Assembly: GCA_964490845.1 (NCBI GenBank)
Contig: CAZBED010000008.1
Coordinates: 1-64,000, forward strand
Direction: 5' to 3'
From: JADJSS01 sp964490845
Lineage (GTDB): Bacteria > Bacteroidota > Bacteroidia > Chitinophagales > JADIYW01
Length of the DNA stretch: 64,000 nt
Of the stretch, positions 6,968 through 16,351 are shown one piece after another (position 1 is the first letter of the stretch; the number at the start of each line of letters is the position of its first letter). The notes beneath the pieces were generated by a model. It did not search any database, had not been told where the DNA came from, and saw only the letters and a list, made by a program, of their open reading frames with translations. The position numbers and the translations under genes are program-made.

Positions 6968-9100
6968 ATGACATTTAATATACATACGCAAACTGTAGAC
7001 TACAGTGCGGGAAGAACAGTAACCATTGAGACAGGCAAATTAGCCCGCCAGGCAGACGGCGCCGTAGTTGTACGTTGCGGCAACTGCATGATATTAGCTA
7101 CAGCAGTAGCGGCAGAGGAAGCAAAAGAGGGCATTGACTTTTTTCCATTAACGGTTGAGTACCAGGAAAAATTTGCTTCCGCCGGCAGAATACCGGGAAG
7201 TTTTCATCGCAGAGAAGGCCGTGCAAGCGACTATGAAGTGTTGATCTGCCGTTTAGTAGACAGAGCTATCCGCCCGATGTTTGCCGATAACTTCAAAAAC
7301 GACACACAGGTTTTAATTTATCTGATTTCTGCCGATGAGACGGTAGAACCGGATTCATTGGCTGGTTTAGCGGCTTCCGCAGCACTCAGCATCTCTTCCA
7401 TTCCATTTTTGGTACCTATTTCAGAAGTGCGGGTTACCAAAATCAACGGACAGTTTGTTGTAAACCCAACTCCAGCCGAAGCGGAAAAAGCGGAACTGAA
7501 TATCATACTGGCGGGAACCATAGATAATATCCTGATGGTGGAAGGCGAAGCCAAAGAAGCCAGCGAGGAAGACCTGATTCAGGCGATTAAAGCCGGCCAT
7601 GAGGTGATTATCAAACAATGCCAGGCACAAATCGAACTGAAGGAAAAATGCGGAAAAGCTAAGAAAGAAGTTGCTGCTCCGGAAGAAGATGAGGTATTAA
7701 AACAAAAAATCAAAGATTTCGCGGAAGAAAGCATTAAAGCGATTGCATTATCCGCGATGGGCAAACACGAACGTAAAGCCGCATTGAAAGAAATTAAAGC
7801 GGAATTCATGGCTGCCTACCCCGAAGAAGAACTAGAAATCTTCAACCAGGAATTATTTAACCGCTACTACAGCAAACTGGAAAAAACAACCATCCGCAAC
7901 TGCGTCCTGAATGAGCGCATCCGTCTGGACGGCAGAAAGACAGATGAAATCCGTCCGCTGGCAATGGAAGTGGATGTATTGCCATCTCCGCATGGCTCTG
8001 CCTTATTTACCAGAGGCGAAACCCAATCCCTGACTACGGTAACACTGGGTTCTAAAACTGATGAGCAGATGATAGACAAAGCGGAAGAACTGACTTTCAG
8101 TAAATTTTTATTGCACTATAATTTCCCTCCTTTTTCCACCGGTGAAGTAAAAATGCTGCGTGGTACTTCCAGACGTGAAGTGGGACACGGAAACCTGGCC
8201 ATGCGATCTTTAAAACAAATGCTGCCAAGTGAAGATGAGAATCCATATACTATCCGTGTTGTATCTGATATTTTGGAATCGAACGGCTCCTCTTCCATGG
8301 CTACAGTCTGCGCCGGTTCATTAGCGCTGATGGATGCCGGTATTCCATTCAAAAAGCATGTATCCGGTATTGCTATGGGTATGATTGCGGAAGACGGTAA
8401 ATATGCTATCCTTTCAGATATCTTGGGAGATGAAGACCATTTAGGAGATATGGACTTTAAAGTTACCGGAACCAAAGATGGCATCTGCGGTGTGCAAATG
8501 GACTTAAAAGTAGACGGGCTTTCTTATGAAGTGCTGGCAGAAGCGTTAAATCAGGCGAAACAGGGGCGTTTGCATATCCTGAATGCGATGGAGCACTGCA
8601 TGCCTGCTTACCGACCTGATTTAAAACCGCATACACCAAGAGCAGAAAGCATCAACATTCCTAAAGAGTTTATCGGTGCTGTAATCGGGCCGGGCGGAAA
8701 AATTATCCAGGATATTCAGGAAAAAACGAATACCGTTATTACCATCGAGGAAAATAAAGAAAAAGGAATCGGTAAAGTTACCGTACTATCCAATAACAAA
8801 GAAAACATGCAGGCTGCATGGAAACGCATCAACGCTATCGTAGCCGTACCGGAAATAGGTGCCGAATACGAGGCGGAAGTGAAATCCATTATGCCGTATG
8901 GTGCATTTGTAGAATTTATGCCTGGCAAACAAGGCTTGTTACATATCTCTGAAGTTTCTCATTCCCGTCTGGATACGCTGGAAGGTGTATTAAGCGAAGG
9001 AGATAAAATACAGGTCAAACTGTTGGATATTGATACCAAAAGCGGTAAGTTTAAACTGAGCCGCAAAGTATTATTGCCAAAACCGGAAAAACAGTCCTAA
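6968..9100 (+). CDS. pnp: polyribonucleotide nucleotidyltransferase (PNPase)
   Basis: The product is 710 residues, normal for PNPase. In order it has a first RNase PH domain (~10-145), an α-helical linker, a second RNase PH domain (~310-530, with LDGRKTDEIRPL and FPPFSTGE), a KH domain (~560-615, with IGPGGKIIQ as the GxxG loop) and an S1 domain (~625-700, VKSIMPYGAFVEF…GLLHISEVS). It degrades RNA 3'-5' by phosphorolysis in the degradosome or as a free trimer. It lies 65 bases after rpsO with a terminator between, as in many bacteria. Confidence 0.97.
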   Translation: MTFNIHTQTVDYSAGRTVTIETGKLARQADGAVVVRCGNCMILATAVAAEEAKEGIDFFPLTVEYQEKFASAGRIPGSFHRREGRASDYEVLICRLVDRAIRPMFADNFKNDTQVLIYLISADETVEPDSLAGLAASAALSISSIPFLVPISEVRVTKINGQFVVNPTPAEAEKAELNIILAGTIDNILMVEGEAKEASEEDLIQAIKAGHEVIIKQCQAQIELKEKCGKAKKEVAAPEEDEVLKQKIKDFAEESIKAIALSAMGKHERKAALKEIKAEFMAAYPEEELEIFNQELFNRYYSKLEKTTIRNCVLNERIRLDGRKTDEIRPLAMEVDVLPSPHGSALFTRGETQSLTTVTLGSKTDEQMIDKAEELTFSKFLLHYNFPPFSTGEVKMLRGTSRREVGHGNLAMRSLKQMLPSEDENPYTIRVVSDILESNGSSSMATVCAGSLALMDAGIPFKKHVSGIAMGMIAEDGKYAILSDILGDEDHLGDMDFKVTGTKDGICGVQMDLKVDGLSYEVLAEALNQAKQGRLHILNAMEHCMPAYRPDLKPHTPRAESINIPKEFIGAVIGPGGKIIQDIQEKTNTVITIEENKEKGIGKVTVLSNNKENMQAAWKRINAIVAVPEIGAEYEAEVKSIMPYGAFVEFMPGKQGLLHISEVSHSRLDTLEGVLSEGDKIQVKLLDIDTKSGKFKLSRKVLLPKPEKQS

Positions 9101-9340
9101 CTTGCCTTAAATCGTAGTAAAGGCAGCATATTCTAATAGTTTTTTATTTGTAAATACCTGAAAAATGGTATTTGTGCTAAATTTTGTTAAATAATTGAAA
9201 CTATTTCTCATTATTTAACGTATCTTGTTTAGAACTATTGAATGCTGCTTATGACATTTCTATACAAAAAACAATCTTTATTTTGTTGTTGGATGGTCGT
9301 AGTGACAGCATGTGTATTAATATACCCCTAAAAACTACAC

Positions 9341-10207
9341 ATGAAACAGCTAAAAATTACCACCAAAATCACCTCGCGGGACAGCTTCTCCATAGACAAG
9401 TACCTCAGCGAAATTTCCAAACTTCCCATGATGACGGAAGAAGAAGAGGTGGAAGTCGCCAAACGTATCAGAGAAGGTGATGTTTCCGCTATGGACAGAC
9501 TGATTCAATCCAATCTGCGTTTTGTGGTTTCTGTGGCCAAACAATACCAAAATCAGGGTCTAGCGCTGAACGACCTCATCAATGAAGGGAATATTGGCCT
9601 GATAAAGGCTGCCACCAAATTTGATGAAACCAAAGGGTTTAAATTTATTTCTTATGCCGTTTGGTGGATTCGGCAGTCGATACTGCAGGCACTGATAGAA
9701 CAGCCGAGAGTGGTTCGCCTGCCTATGAATAAAGCAACCATTTACAATAAAATTCAACGCGCGATTGTTGACTTCGAACAGAAAAACCAGCGGGAACCGT
9801 CTAATGATGAGCTGGCAGAATTGCTGGAAATGAAAGCAGATGAACTGGCATTACTTCGAGCCACACTGACTTTCCATTTATCGGTAGACTCTCCTCTTGG
9901 AGAAGATGACGAAACTACCAGCCTCGATATGATGACGGATACAACGATGTCCACCCCCGACAAAAACCTGATTGACGAATCATTGCACGATGAGCTGGAA
10001 CATGCCTTGCAGGCCTTATCAGACAGAGAGGTGGAAATCGTAAAATACTATTTCGGGCTGAACGAATTTAATCAATCCTACAGCCTCGATGAAATAGGTA
10101 TTAAAATGAACCTCACCCGCGAACGCGTACGACAGCTGAAAGATAAAGCCATCCGCAAGATGCGAAGGTTTGCCATTACTAAAGAACTCAAATCTTATCT
10201 GAATTAA
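9341..10207 (+). CDS. rpoD: primary RNA polymerase sigma factor (RpoD/SigA)
   Basis: The product is 288 residues, the short form typical of Bacteroidota that lacks region 1.1. Region 1.2 is at ~15-45, region 2 at ~50-125 (NLRFVVSVAKQYQNQGL, DLINEGNIGLIKAA, FKFISYAVWWIRQSI), region 3 at ~130-210 and region 4 at ~220-280 (LSDREVEIVKYYFGL and the helix-turn-helix LTRERVRQLKDKAIRKMR). It directs the polymerase to the TAnnTTTG promoters seen in this window. It has its own 240-base upstream gap without an obvious consensus promoter. The next gene, rpe, begins 84 bases later. Confidence 0.96.
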   Translation: MKQLKITTKITSRDSFSIDKYLSEISKLPMMTEEEEVEVAKRIREGDVSAMDRLIQSNLRFVVSVAKQYQNQGLALNDLINEGNIGLIKAATKFDETKGFKFISYAVWWIRQSILQALIEQPRVVRLPMNKATIYNKIQRAIVDFEQKNQREPSNDELAELLEMKADELALLRATLTFHLSVDSPLGEDDETTSLDMMTDTTMSTPDKNLIDESLHDELEHALQALSDREVEIVKYYFGLNEFNQSYSLDEIGIKMNLTRERVRQLKDKAIRKMRRFAITKELKSYLN

Positions 10208-10290
10208 AGATATTAAAAGAGCGCTATTCGACAGTCAGGCAGAATAAAAATACTTGAAACGAATAACAAATAACTTTTTATCTTTAACAC

Positions 10291-10947
10291 ATGAATAAAC
10301 CCATCATTGCTCCTTCTGTGTTGTCGGCTGATTTTGCCCACTTACAAAAAGACTTTGAATTTTTAAACAACAGCGAAGCTGAATTCATACATATTGATGT
10401 AATGGACGGCGTTTTCGTTCCAAATATATCTTTCGGGTTTCCGGTTATACAAGCCATGCGTCCGCTTACTGCTAAAACCTTTGACGTACACCTTATGATT
10501 GTACAACCGGACAACTATGTAGATGCATTTAAAGATGCGGGCGCTGAAATTTTATCAGTACACCTGGAAGCCTGTACACATCTTCACCGGACAATACAAA
10601 AAATCCACAACGCCGGAATGAAAGCCGGTGTCGCTGTCAATCCGCATACTTCCATATCCCTGCTGGAAGACACGATACAAGATATTGACCTGATATGCCT
10701 GATGAGTGTCAATCCCGGATTTGGAGGGCAGCAATTTATTGAAAACACCTACGAAAAAATATCCCGGTTAAAAGACCTTATCATAAAAAGAAACTCATCC
10801 GCGTTGATAGAAATTGACGGAGGAGTATCGCTGCAAAATGCCCGAAAACTGGTGGAATGCGGTGCGGATGTACTCGTGGCCGGCAATGCGGTATTCCGAT
10901 CAGAAAACCCTGTACAGACAATTCACGCTTTAAAAAATATAGTGTAG
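10291..10947 (+). CDS. rpe: ribulose-phosphate 3-epimerase
   Basis: The product is 218 residues with a TIM-barrel fold. Family motifs are IAPSVLSADFAHL at the N-terminus, the metal-binding HIDVMDG at 34-40 (His34, Asp36), FDVHLMI, the MSVNPGFGGQQF phosphate loop, and IEIDGGV. It interconverts D-ribulose 5-phosphate and D-xylulose 5-phosphate in the non-oxidative pentose phosphate pathway. A TonB-dependent receptor gene starts 21 bases downstream, so the two may share a transcript without sharing a function. Confidence 0.96.
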   Translation: MNKPIIAPSVLSADFAHLQKDFEFLNNSEAEFIHIDVMDGVFVPNISFGFPVIQAMRPLTAKTFDVHLMIVQPDNYVDAFKDAGAEILSVHLEACTHLHRTIQKIHNAGMKAGVAVNPHTSISLLEDTIQDIDLICLMSVNPGFGGQQFIENTYEKISRLKDLIIKRNSSALIEIDGGVSLQNARKLVECGADVLVAGNAVFRSENPVQTIHALKNIV

Positions 10948-10968
10948 CTATTTCCGTTAAATGAAAGA

Positions 10969-13476
10969 ATGATGCCCAAAATCTCTATATCTGTCATCTG
11001 TTCGCTGATTTTTTTTTCACTGCATGCTCAGGTAAGTTTAGTGTTGAAAGGAAAGATAACGGATGCAAACAATAATCCCGTTGCTAATGTATCCGTGTTG
11101 CAGTCCGGAACAAATAACGGTACCATCTCCAACAACAAAGGTTTTTATTCCCTGAAAATGGAGTACGATGATTCCTGCGTTGTGGAATTCAGCAGCGTAG
11201 ATTTAGGCAGAAAATATATTGTCTTATATCCTACCAATAAGGTAAGCGTTTTTAAAGATATTCAGTTTCCGACAAACGACAATCTGATTGACACTGTAGA
11301 AATAAAAGCGAGCAGAAGCAAAACCGGAGAATCTGTCATCAATGCGAAAAGCGCTGAATATTTTCCCAATCCCACAGGCGATATCGGGACGCTAATCAAA
11401 ACCATGGGACAGGGTGTGCAATCTAACAATGAACTTTCAGGCCAGTACAATGTACGTGGTGGAAATTACGATGAGAACCTGGTTTATGTAAACGATTTCG
11501 AAATCTACCGGCCCTTCCTGATTTCCAGCGGACAACAGGAAGGCTTGAGTTTTGCGAATCTGGATTTAACGGACAAACTCACTTTTTCCGGAGGCGGGTT
11601 TGAATCAAAATACGGAGATAAAATGTCTTCCGTACTAAATATAAAATACAAATCCCCGACTACATTTAAAGGCTCCGTGATGGCCAGTTTGCTGGGTGTA
11701 ACCGCACATGTGGAAGGTGCTACAAAAAACGAGAAATTTACCTACCTGATTGGTACACGATTTAAATCAAACGGATATTTACTGGGAAGTCTGGATAAAA
11801 AAGGGGAATACAATCCCAATTTTTTCGACCTGCAATCCAACTTCCATTACAAACCATCCGTTAAACACGACATCGAAATTTTGGTGAACCACTCATTCAA
11901 TGACTTTAAGTTCGTTCCGGTAACACAGGAAACACGGGCCGGAACCTTTGACAAGCTGATTCGGTTTCTGGTAGATTTTGACGGAAATGAGAAAGACCGT
12001 TTTGACAACACCATGGTCGGGCTTTCCTACAAATTTATCCCCAACACCAAGCTGAGCCTTAAATTTTTGTCTTCTTTCTGGAAGATGCGGGAAAGCGAAA
12101 CATTTAATATTACAGGTTATTACTCATTAGATGAAATAGAAATAGACCCTGAAAGCGACAACTTCGGCAACGTAAAAGCCAATCTGGGTATCGGTACCTT
12201 TCAGGATTGGGCCCGGAATAAACTGAACGCGATAGTCACTAATTTTTCCCATACGGGAAAATACAATATCAAAGAAAAACATTTGCTTGAATGGGGTTCC
12301 ACTTTTCAGTATGAAAAAATCAACGACCAGCTGAGTGAATGGCAACGCATCGATTCTTCCGGTTATTCGATTCCGAACAATGGCTCCGGTATTGTATTTC
12401 CGTATCGTTTAAAGTCTGAAAACAATCTGAATTCATTTCGTGTACACGGCTATTTTCAGGATACCTGGAATATCATTAACAGAGACTCTACTACCCTAAC
12501 GCTTACTGCAGGGATCCGCTACAATTTCTGGAATATCAATAAAGAATTTTTGGTAAGTCCACGTATACAGTTGACCTATCACCCCAAACTGAAGAGTGAT
12601 GTCACGTTTCGATTAGCCGGCGGCATGTATGTACAACCGCCATTCTACCGGGAGATGCGCGCCTTTGACGGTACCATTAACCGAAACCTGAAAGCACAGC
12701 AGTCGTATCATGTTGTACTGGGTGCAGATTATAATTTCAGGATTAAGAAACGTCCCTTTAAACTCACCGTTGAAACCTATTACAAATATTTGCGCAACCT
12801 GAATCCGTATGAGATACAAGATGTGCGTATACGATATTTTGCACAAAATAATGCGGTAGGCTATGCAGCTGGCTTTGACATTCGTCTATTCGGAGAGATG
12901 ATAAAGGGCGCGGATTCCTGGATTACCATTTCTTATTTAAGTACCAAAGAAAATCTGAAAAACGACTCTTATCTCACGTACAGAGACAGTACGGGCAGCA
13001 TCTACAACTCACCGGATCAAAGCCCGAACCCGATAACAGACACGCTGACCAATTATCCGGGTTATATACGCAGGCCGACCGATCAGGCCTTGTTTGTCAG
13101 TTTATATTTTCAGGATTATCTGGAAAAATACAAACGTTTTAAAGTGCATTTAAATCTGGTCATCGGCACGGGCTTGCCATTCGGACCTCCTGATCAGAAC
13201 AGATACAAAGATGTCTTGAAAGCGCCGCCTTACCGCCGTCTGGATATTGGATTCTCAGCGTTATTGCTCAGCGGAGAAAAACGCGCCGTCAAGAAACCTA
13301 ATAGCTTTGGAAGTAAATTCGATAAAATCTGGTTCAGTTTTGAAGTCTTTAATATTTTAGGAATAAAGAATACTCTCTCCCACCGCTGGATAAAAGATAC
13401 GGACAATCAACTTTGGGCCATACCCAATTATCTGACATCGAGAAGGTTTAATGCGAAACTACAAATTACCTGGTAA
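10969..13476 (+). CDS. TonB-dependent outer-membrane receptor
   Basis: The product is 835 residues. A signal peptide ends near residue 21 (SLHAQ). A carboxypeptidase-regulatory-like β-sandwich follows (~26-110, LKGKITDANNNPVANVSVLQSG). The TonB plug is at ~115-235 (MGQGVQSNNELSGQYNVRGGNYDENLVYVN), then a β-barrel runs to the C-terminus. Two ATG codons stand in tandem at 10969 and 10972 and either may start. No SusD partner is adjacent, so it is probably not a glycan-utilisation pair; the substrate is unknown. The stop lies 2 bases from the convergent pgk stop. Confidence 0.92.
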   Translation: MMPKISISVICSLIFFSLHAQVSLVLKGKITDANNNPVANVSVLQSGTNNGTISNNKGFYSLKMEYDDSCVVEFSSVDLGRKYIVLYPTNKVSVFKDIQFPTNDNLIDTVEIKASRSKTGESVINAKSAEYFPNPTGDIGTLIKTMGQGVQSNNELSGQYNVRGGNYDENLVYVNDFEIYRPFLISSGQQEGLSFANLDLTDKLTFSGGGFESKYGDKMSSVLNIKYKSPTTFKGSVMASLLGVTAHVEGATKNEKFTYLIGTRFKSNGYLLGSLDKKGEYNPNFFDLQSNFHYKPSVKHDIEILVNHSFNDFKFVPVTQETRAGTFDKLIRFLVDFDGNEKDRFDNTMVGLSYKFIPNTKLSLKFLSSFWKMRESETFNITGYYSLDEIEIDPESDNFGNVKANLGIGTFQDWARNKLNAIVTNFSHTGKYNIKEKHLLEWGSTFQYEKINDQLSEWQRIDSSGYSIPNNGSGIVFPYRLKSENNLNSFRVHGYFQDTWNIINRDSTTLTLTAGIRYNFWNINKEFLVSPRIQLTYHPKLKSDVTFRLAGGMYVQPPFYREMRAFDGTINRNLKAQQSYHVVLGADYNFRIKKRPFKLTVETYYKYLRNLNPYEIQDVRIRYFAQNNAVGYAAGFDIRLFGEMIKGADSWITISYLSTKENLKNDSYLTYRDSTGSIYNSPDQSPNPITDTLTNYPGYIRRPTDQALFVSLYFQDYLEKYKRFKVHLNLVIGTGLPFGPPDQNRYKDVLKAPPYRRLDIGFSALLLSGEKRAVKKPNSFGSKFDKIWFSFEVFNILGIKNTLSHRWIKDTDNQLWAIPNYLTSRRFNAKLQITW

Positions 13477-13478
13477 CT

Positions 13479-14690
13479 TTATAACAAAGCCGCAACTCCA
13501 GGCAATGTCTTTCCTTCAAAGAATTCCAGCAAAGCGCCACCCCCGGTGGATACATAGCTCACTTTATCCGCGAGCCTGAATTTATTGACAGCAGCAACGC
13601 TGTCGCCACCGCCCACCAGGCTGAATGCGCCTTCCTGAGTGGCATGTGCCACCGCTACCGCTATACTCTTGGTACCATTTTGAAAATTATCCATTTCAAA
13701 AACTCCCATGGGGCCATTCCATAAAATTGTTTTGGAATTTCTTATCACCTCTTCAAATGCTACAATCGAATCATGGCCAATATCCAGTCCCATCCAGCCA
13801 TCCGGTATGGACATGTTATTCGAGATCTGGGTATTCGCATTATTATCAAATTTATCCGCGATGATTGAATCAACCGGCAATAAAACCGATACTCCTTTTT
13901 CTTTAGCACGCGTCAGTACTTCCATAGCCGTATCAAGTTTATCTTCTTCCACCAGTGAACTGCCGACTTTACCTCCTTGTGCTTTAAAGAAAGTATAGGC
14001 CATACCACCGCCGATGATAATATTATCGGCGATATTTAATAAATTTTCGATGATTAAAATTTTATCCGAAACCTTTGCGCCACCTAAAATAGCAGTAAAC
14101 GGCTTCTCTGCTTTGTTCAGTACTTTGTCAGCATTCGCAACTTCAGCAGCCATCAGGTAACCAAAGCATTTATGTTCTTTTGGAAAATGTCGGGCAACAA
14201 TGGTTGTGCTGGCATGGGCTCTGTGTGCCGAACCAAAAGCATCATTTACATAAACATCTCCGTGTTGTGCTAACCTGACGGCAAACATCTCATCCCCTTT
14301 TTCCTCTTCTTTATGAAATCGCGTATTTTCCAGCAATAATATTTCCCCTTTAGTCAGGGAGGCAGACAGCCTCCTGCTTTCCTCACTGATACAATCCTCC
14401 GCAAATTTTATATTTCTGTTCAATAAGTCCGACAAATGTGCGATAATATGTCTTAAGGTAAATTTTTCCGTATCTATCGTTCCGTCTTCTTTCAGTTTCT
14501 TTAGAGGCCTTCCAAGGTGCGACATCAGCACAACACTGCCTCCGTCATTTAAAATCTTTTTGATGGTCGGCAAAGCCGCCCTGATACGGGTGTCGTCGGT
14601 AATCTTATAATTTTTGTCAAACGGTACATTAAAATCCACACGGATTAAAGCACGTTTGTTGTTAAAATTGATGGAATCTACGGTTTGCAT
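13479..14690 (-). CDS. pgk: phosphoglycerate kinase
   Basis: The product is 403 residues, slightly over the usual ~395. Family motifs are RVDFNVPFD at the N-terminus, VLMSHLGRP, LLENTRFH, VNDAFGSAHRAHAST, AILGGAKVSDKI, NGPMGVFE and the C-terminal GGGDSVAAV…STGGGALLEFFEG nucleotide loop. It transfers phosphate from 1,3-bisphosphoglycerate to ADP in glycolysis. It lies 76 bases downstream of gap on the same strand, so the two form a glycolytic operon. Confidence 0.97.
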   Translation of the reverse strand: MQTVDSINFNNKRALIRVDFNVPFDKNYKITDDTRIRAALPTIKKILNDGGSVVLMSHLGRPLKKLKEDGTIDTEKFTLRHIIAHLSDLLNRNIKFAEDCISEESRRLSASLTKGEILLLENTRFHKEEEKGDEMFAVRLAQHGDVYVNDAFGSAHRAHASTTIVARHFPKEHKCFGYLMAAEVANADKVLNKAEKPFTAILGGAKVSDKILIIENLLNIADNIIIGGGMAYTFFKAQGGKVGSSLVEEDKLDTAMEVLTRAKEKGVSVLLPVDSIIADKFDNNANTQISNNMSIPDGWMGLDIGHDSIVAFEEVIRNSKTILWNGPMGVFEMDNFQNGTKSIAVAVAHATQEGAFSLVGGGDSVAAVNKFRLADKVSYVSTGGGALLEFFEGKTLPGVAALL

Positions 14691-14766
14691 ATAAGTGAGT
14701 TATTATTAATCAGCTAAACAAAATTAAACATAAATTATGTAAATTGGTGTCTCTGCCTGTGTGGAC

Positions 14767-15768
14767 TTATAAGGCTGCTACTTTCTCCACAAGTTCCGCT
14801 AAGCGGCTGGCATAGCCGTATTCATTATCGTACCAGCCAACAATCTTAATTAGATTATCGACTTGTTGTGTTAAACCGGCGTCAAATATGCAGGAATACG
14901 GTGAATGTATAATATCGGAGGATACGATAGGATCCTCTGTATAGGCTAAAATATTTTTCATAGAGCCATCCGCAGCAGCTTTAAACGCCTGATTAATCTG
15001 TTCCGCAGTAGCCGGTTTTTCTAATGCGCAATATAATTCCGTCAGAGAGCCCACGATAACCGGTACGCGCACGGCACCACCCTTAATTTTTCCTTTGATT
15101 TCCGGTATCACCCATTCCAGTGCTTTATTCGCATTAGAACTGGTAGGTACAATATTTTGGGCCGCTGCCCTTGCCCTTCTAAAATCGGAACCATGAATAC
15201 TGTCGTGCAGTTTTTGGTCACCGGTATAAGCGTGAACGGTATTCATAATGGCATGCTGTAGTCCAAAATTATCCAAAAGCACTTTTACCATTGGTGCAAG
15301 ACAATTGGTTGTACAGGATGCATTAGACAGAATGCTGTCTTCTTTTGAAAGTATATCATCATTAATTCCTAAAACTATTGTTTTAACCTCCTTGTCCGCC
15401 GGAGAAGAAATTATCACTTTCTTTGCCCCCGAGTCAATATGTTCCTGTAGTTTTGCACGGTCGCGGAACCTGCCGCTGCATTCAATTACAATATCAATAT
15501 CCAGTTCTTTCCAGGGTAAATCTTTGGATTGCGCGATAGAGGTGCTTATGATTTCCTTTCCCTCAACAAACAAGTGTTCTTCCCGTGCCGTAATGTTTTT
15601 TTCCCATTTACCCTGAGCGGTGTCGTGTTTCAGCAAATACACGAGTGCATCATTGGGAGCAATATCGTTAATAGCTACAATATCCACATTCCCCTTATCA
15701 AATAAGATTTGAAATACCAGCCGGCCTATCCGCCCTAATCCGTTAACTGCAATTCTTGGTTTTGACAT
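14767..15768 (-). CDS. gap: glyceraldehyde-3-phosphate dehydrogenase
   Basis: The product is 333 residues, the standard GAPDH length. The Rossmann motif NGLGRIGR is at 9-16, and the active site SNASCTTNCLAP puts the catalytic Cys at 152. Later motifs are HAYTGDQ, RRARAAAQNIVPTSS and WYDNEYGYA. It oxidises glyceraldehyde 3-phosphate to 1,3-bisphosphoglycerate with NAD(P)+. It is first in the gap-pgk pair, and its upstream gap of ~100 bases is shared with the divergent tRNA-Glu promoter. Confidence 0.97.
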   Translation of the reverse strand: MSKPRIAVNGLGRIGRLVFQILFDKGNVDIVAINDIAPNDALVYLLKHDTAQGKWEKNITAREEHLFVEGKEIISTSIAQSKDLPWKELDIDIVIECSGRFRDRAKLQEHIDSGAKKVIISSPADKEVKTIVLGINDDILSKEDSILSNASCTTNCLAPMVKVLLDNFGLQHAIMNTVHAYTGDQKLHDSIHGSDFRRARAAAQNIVPTSSNANKALEWVIPEIKGKIKGGAVRVPVIVGSLTELYCALEKPATAEQINQAFKAAADGSMKNILAYTEDPIVSSDIIHSPYSCIFDAGLTQQVDNLIKIVGWYDNEYGYASRLAELVEKVAAL

Positions 15769-15836
15769 ATTTTTCTAATTAAAATCCAAAGTAAGTCAGA
15801 ATTAATGATTTGGCAAAACAAATATCGGTGATGCTA

Positions 15837-15867
15837 TTGTAAAAAATGGAAAAGGTTTCTATATTTG
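15837..15867 (+). promoter_or_regulatory. promoter for tRNA-Glu
   Basis: TTG at 15837-15839, a 20-base spacer and TATATTTG at 15860-15867 fit the Bacteroidota consensus. It lies 18 bases before the mature tRNA start. Confidence 0.72.
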
Positions 15868-15885
15868 CACTCGCTTTTAGAGAAC

Positions 15886-15957
15886 GGCCCGTTCGTCTAG
15901 GGGTTAGGACAGGAGATTTTCATTCTTCAAACAGGGGTTCGATTCCCCTACGGGCTA
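15886..15957 (+). tRNA. tRNA-Glu (anticodon TTC)
   Basis: This is a 72-base cloverleaf. The acceptor arms GGCCCGT and ACGGGCT pair with one G-T. The anticodon stem GGAGA/TCTTC encloses the loop TTTTCAT, giving anticodon TTC. The T-arm AGGGG-TTCGATT-CCCCT is perfect. A is the discriminator, followed by CAA, so CCA is not fully encoded. It has its own promoter and is followed 8 bases later by a strong terminator, so it is a single-gene transcript. Confidence 0.95.
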
Positions 15958-15965
15958 CAAAAATG

Positions 15966-15996
15966 AAAAGGCTTTCAGAAATGAAAGCCTTTTTTG
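15966..15996 (+). terminator. intrinsic terminator after tRNA-Glu
   Basis: AAAAGGCTTTC (15966-15976) pairs with GAAAGCCTTTT (15983-15993) around AGAAAT, ending in a T-run. Confidence 0.88.
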
Positions 15997-16090
15997 TTTA
16001 CATTATTTACATACCATTTTCAATACTTTTATATTCACATAACTCACTTTTAAAGTACTTTGGTTAACTTTATAATATAAATTACCCCAT

Positions 16091-16252
16091 ATGAAAATGA
16101 CAAAAAAATTAGTGTTATCCGTTTTATTCGCTGTGGCGATAATAATTGCAGGTTCATGCAACAGAAATACCGGTAAGAATGTTGGTGACGGATGCGGAAC
16201 GTGGAGCAAGGCAAAAACAACAGACAGCACCAAAGTAAAGGACGGAATTTAA
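16091..16252 (+). CDS. 53-residue small lipoprotein
   Basis: The ATG at 16091 opens a 53-codon frame: MKMTKK, a hydrophobic stretch (residues 7-20), and the lipobox AGSC with Cys23, giving a 31-residue mature peptide. That peptide contains NVGDGCGTWSK. This is a complete lipoprotein signal with a very short tail carrying a second Cys (Cys35). Small Cys-containing lipoproteins of this CGTW type recur in Bacteroidota, but I know of no function. The gene is bracketed by the tRNA terminator upstream and a bidirectional terminator downstream, which supports an independent unit. Confidence 0.72.
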   Translation: MKMTKKLVLSVLFAVAIIIAGSCNRNTGKNVGDGCGTWSKAKTTDSTKVKDGI

Positions 16253-16299
16253 ATGATTCCCGGATTTTTTTGTTATCACACATTAACGGAAAGAAACAA

Positions 16300-16329
16300 A
16301 AAAGACATCTCTGCGGGAGATGTCTTTTT
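16300..16329. terminator. bidirectional intrinsic terminator
   Basis: AAAAGACATCTC (16300-16311) pairs with GAGATGTCTTTT (16317-16328) around TGCGG. It sits between the small lipoprotein gene and the convergent lipoprotein gene ending at 16352. Confidence 0.85.
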
Positions 16330-16351
16330 GTTTTATGTGCAGTATAAGATT

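Noticed and set aside
13479..15768. Possible unusual fusion in the pgk-gap pair
   Set aside because: Both are full length with normal motifs, separated by 76 non-coding bases.
15846..16067. 73-residue plus-strand ORF
   Set aside because: It reads straight through tRNA-Glu and its terminator.
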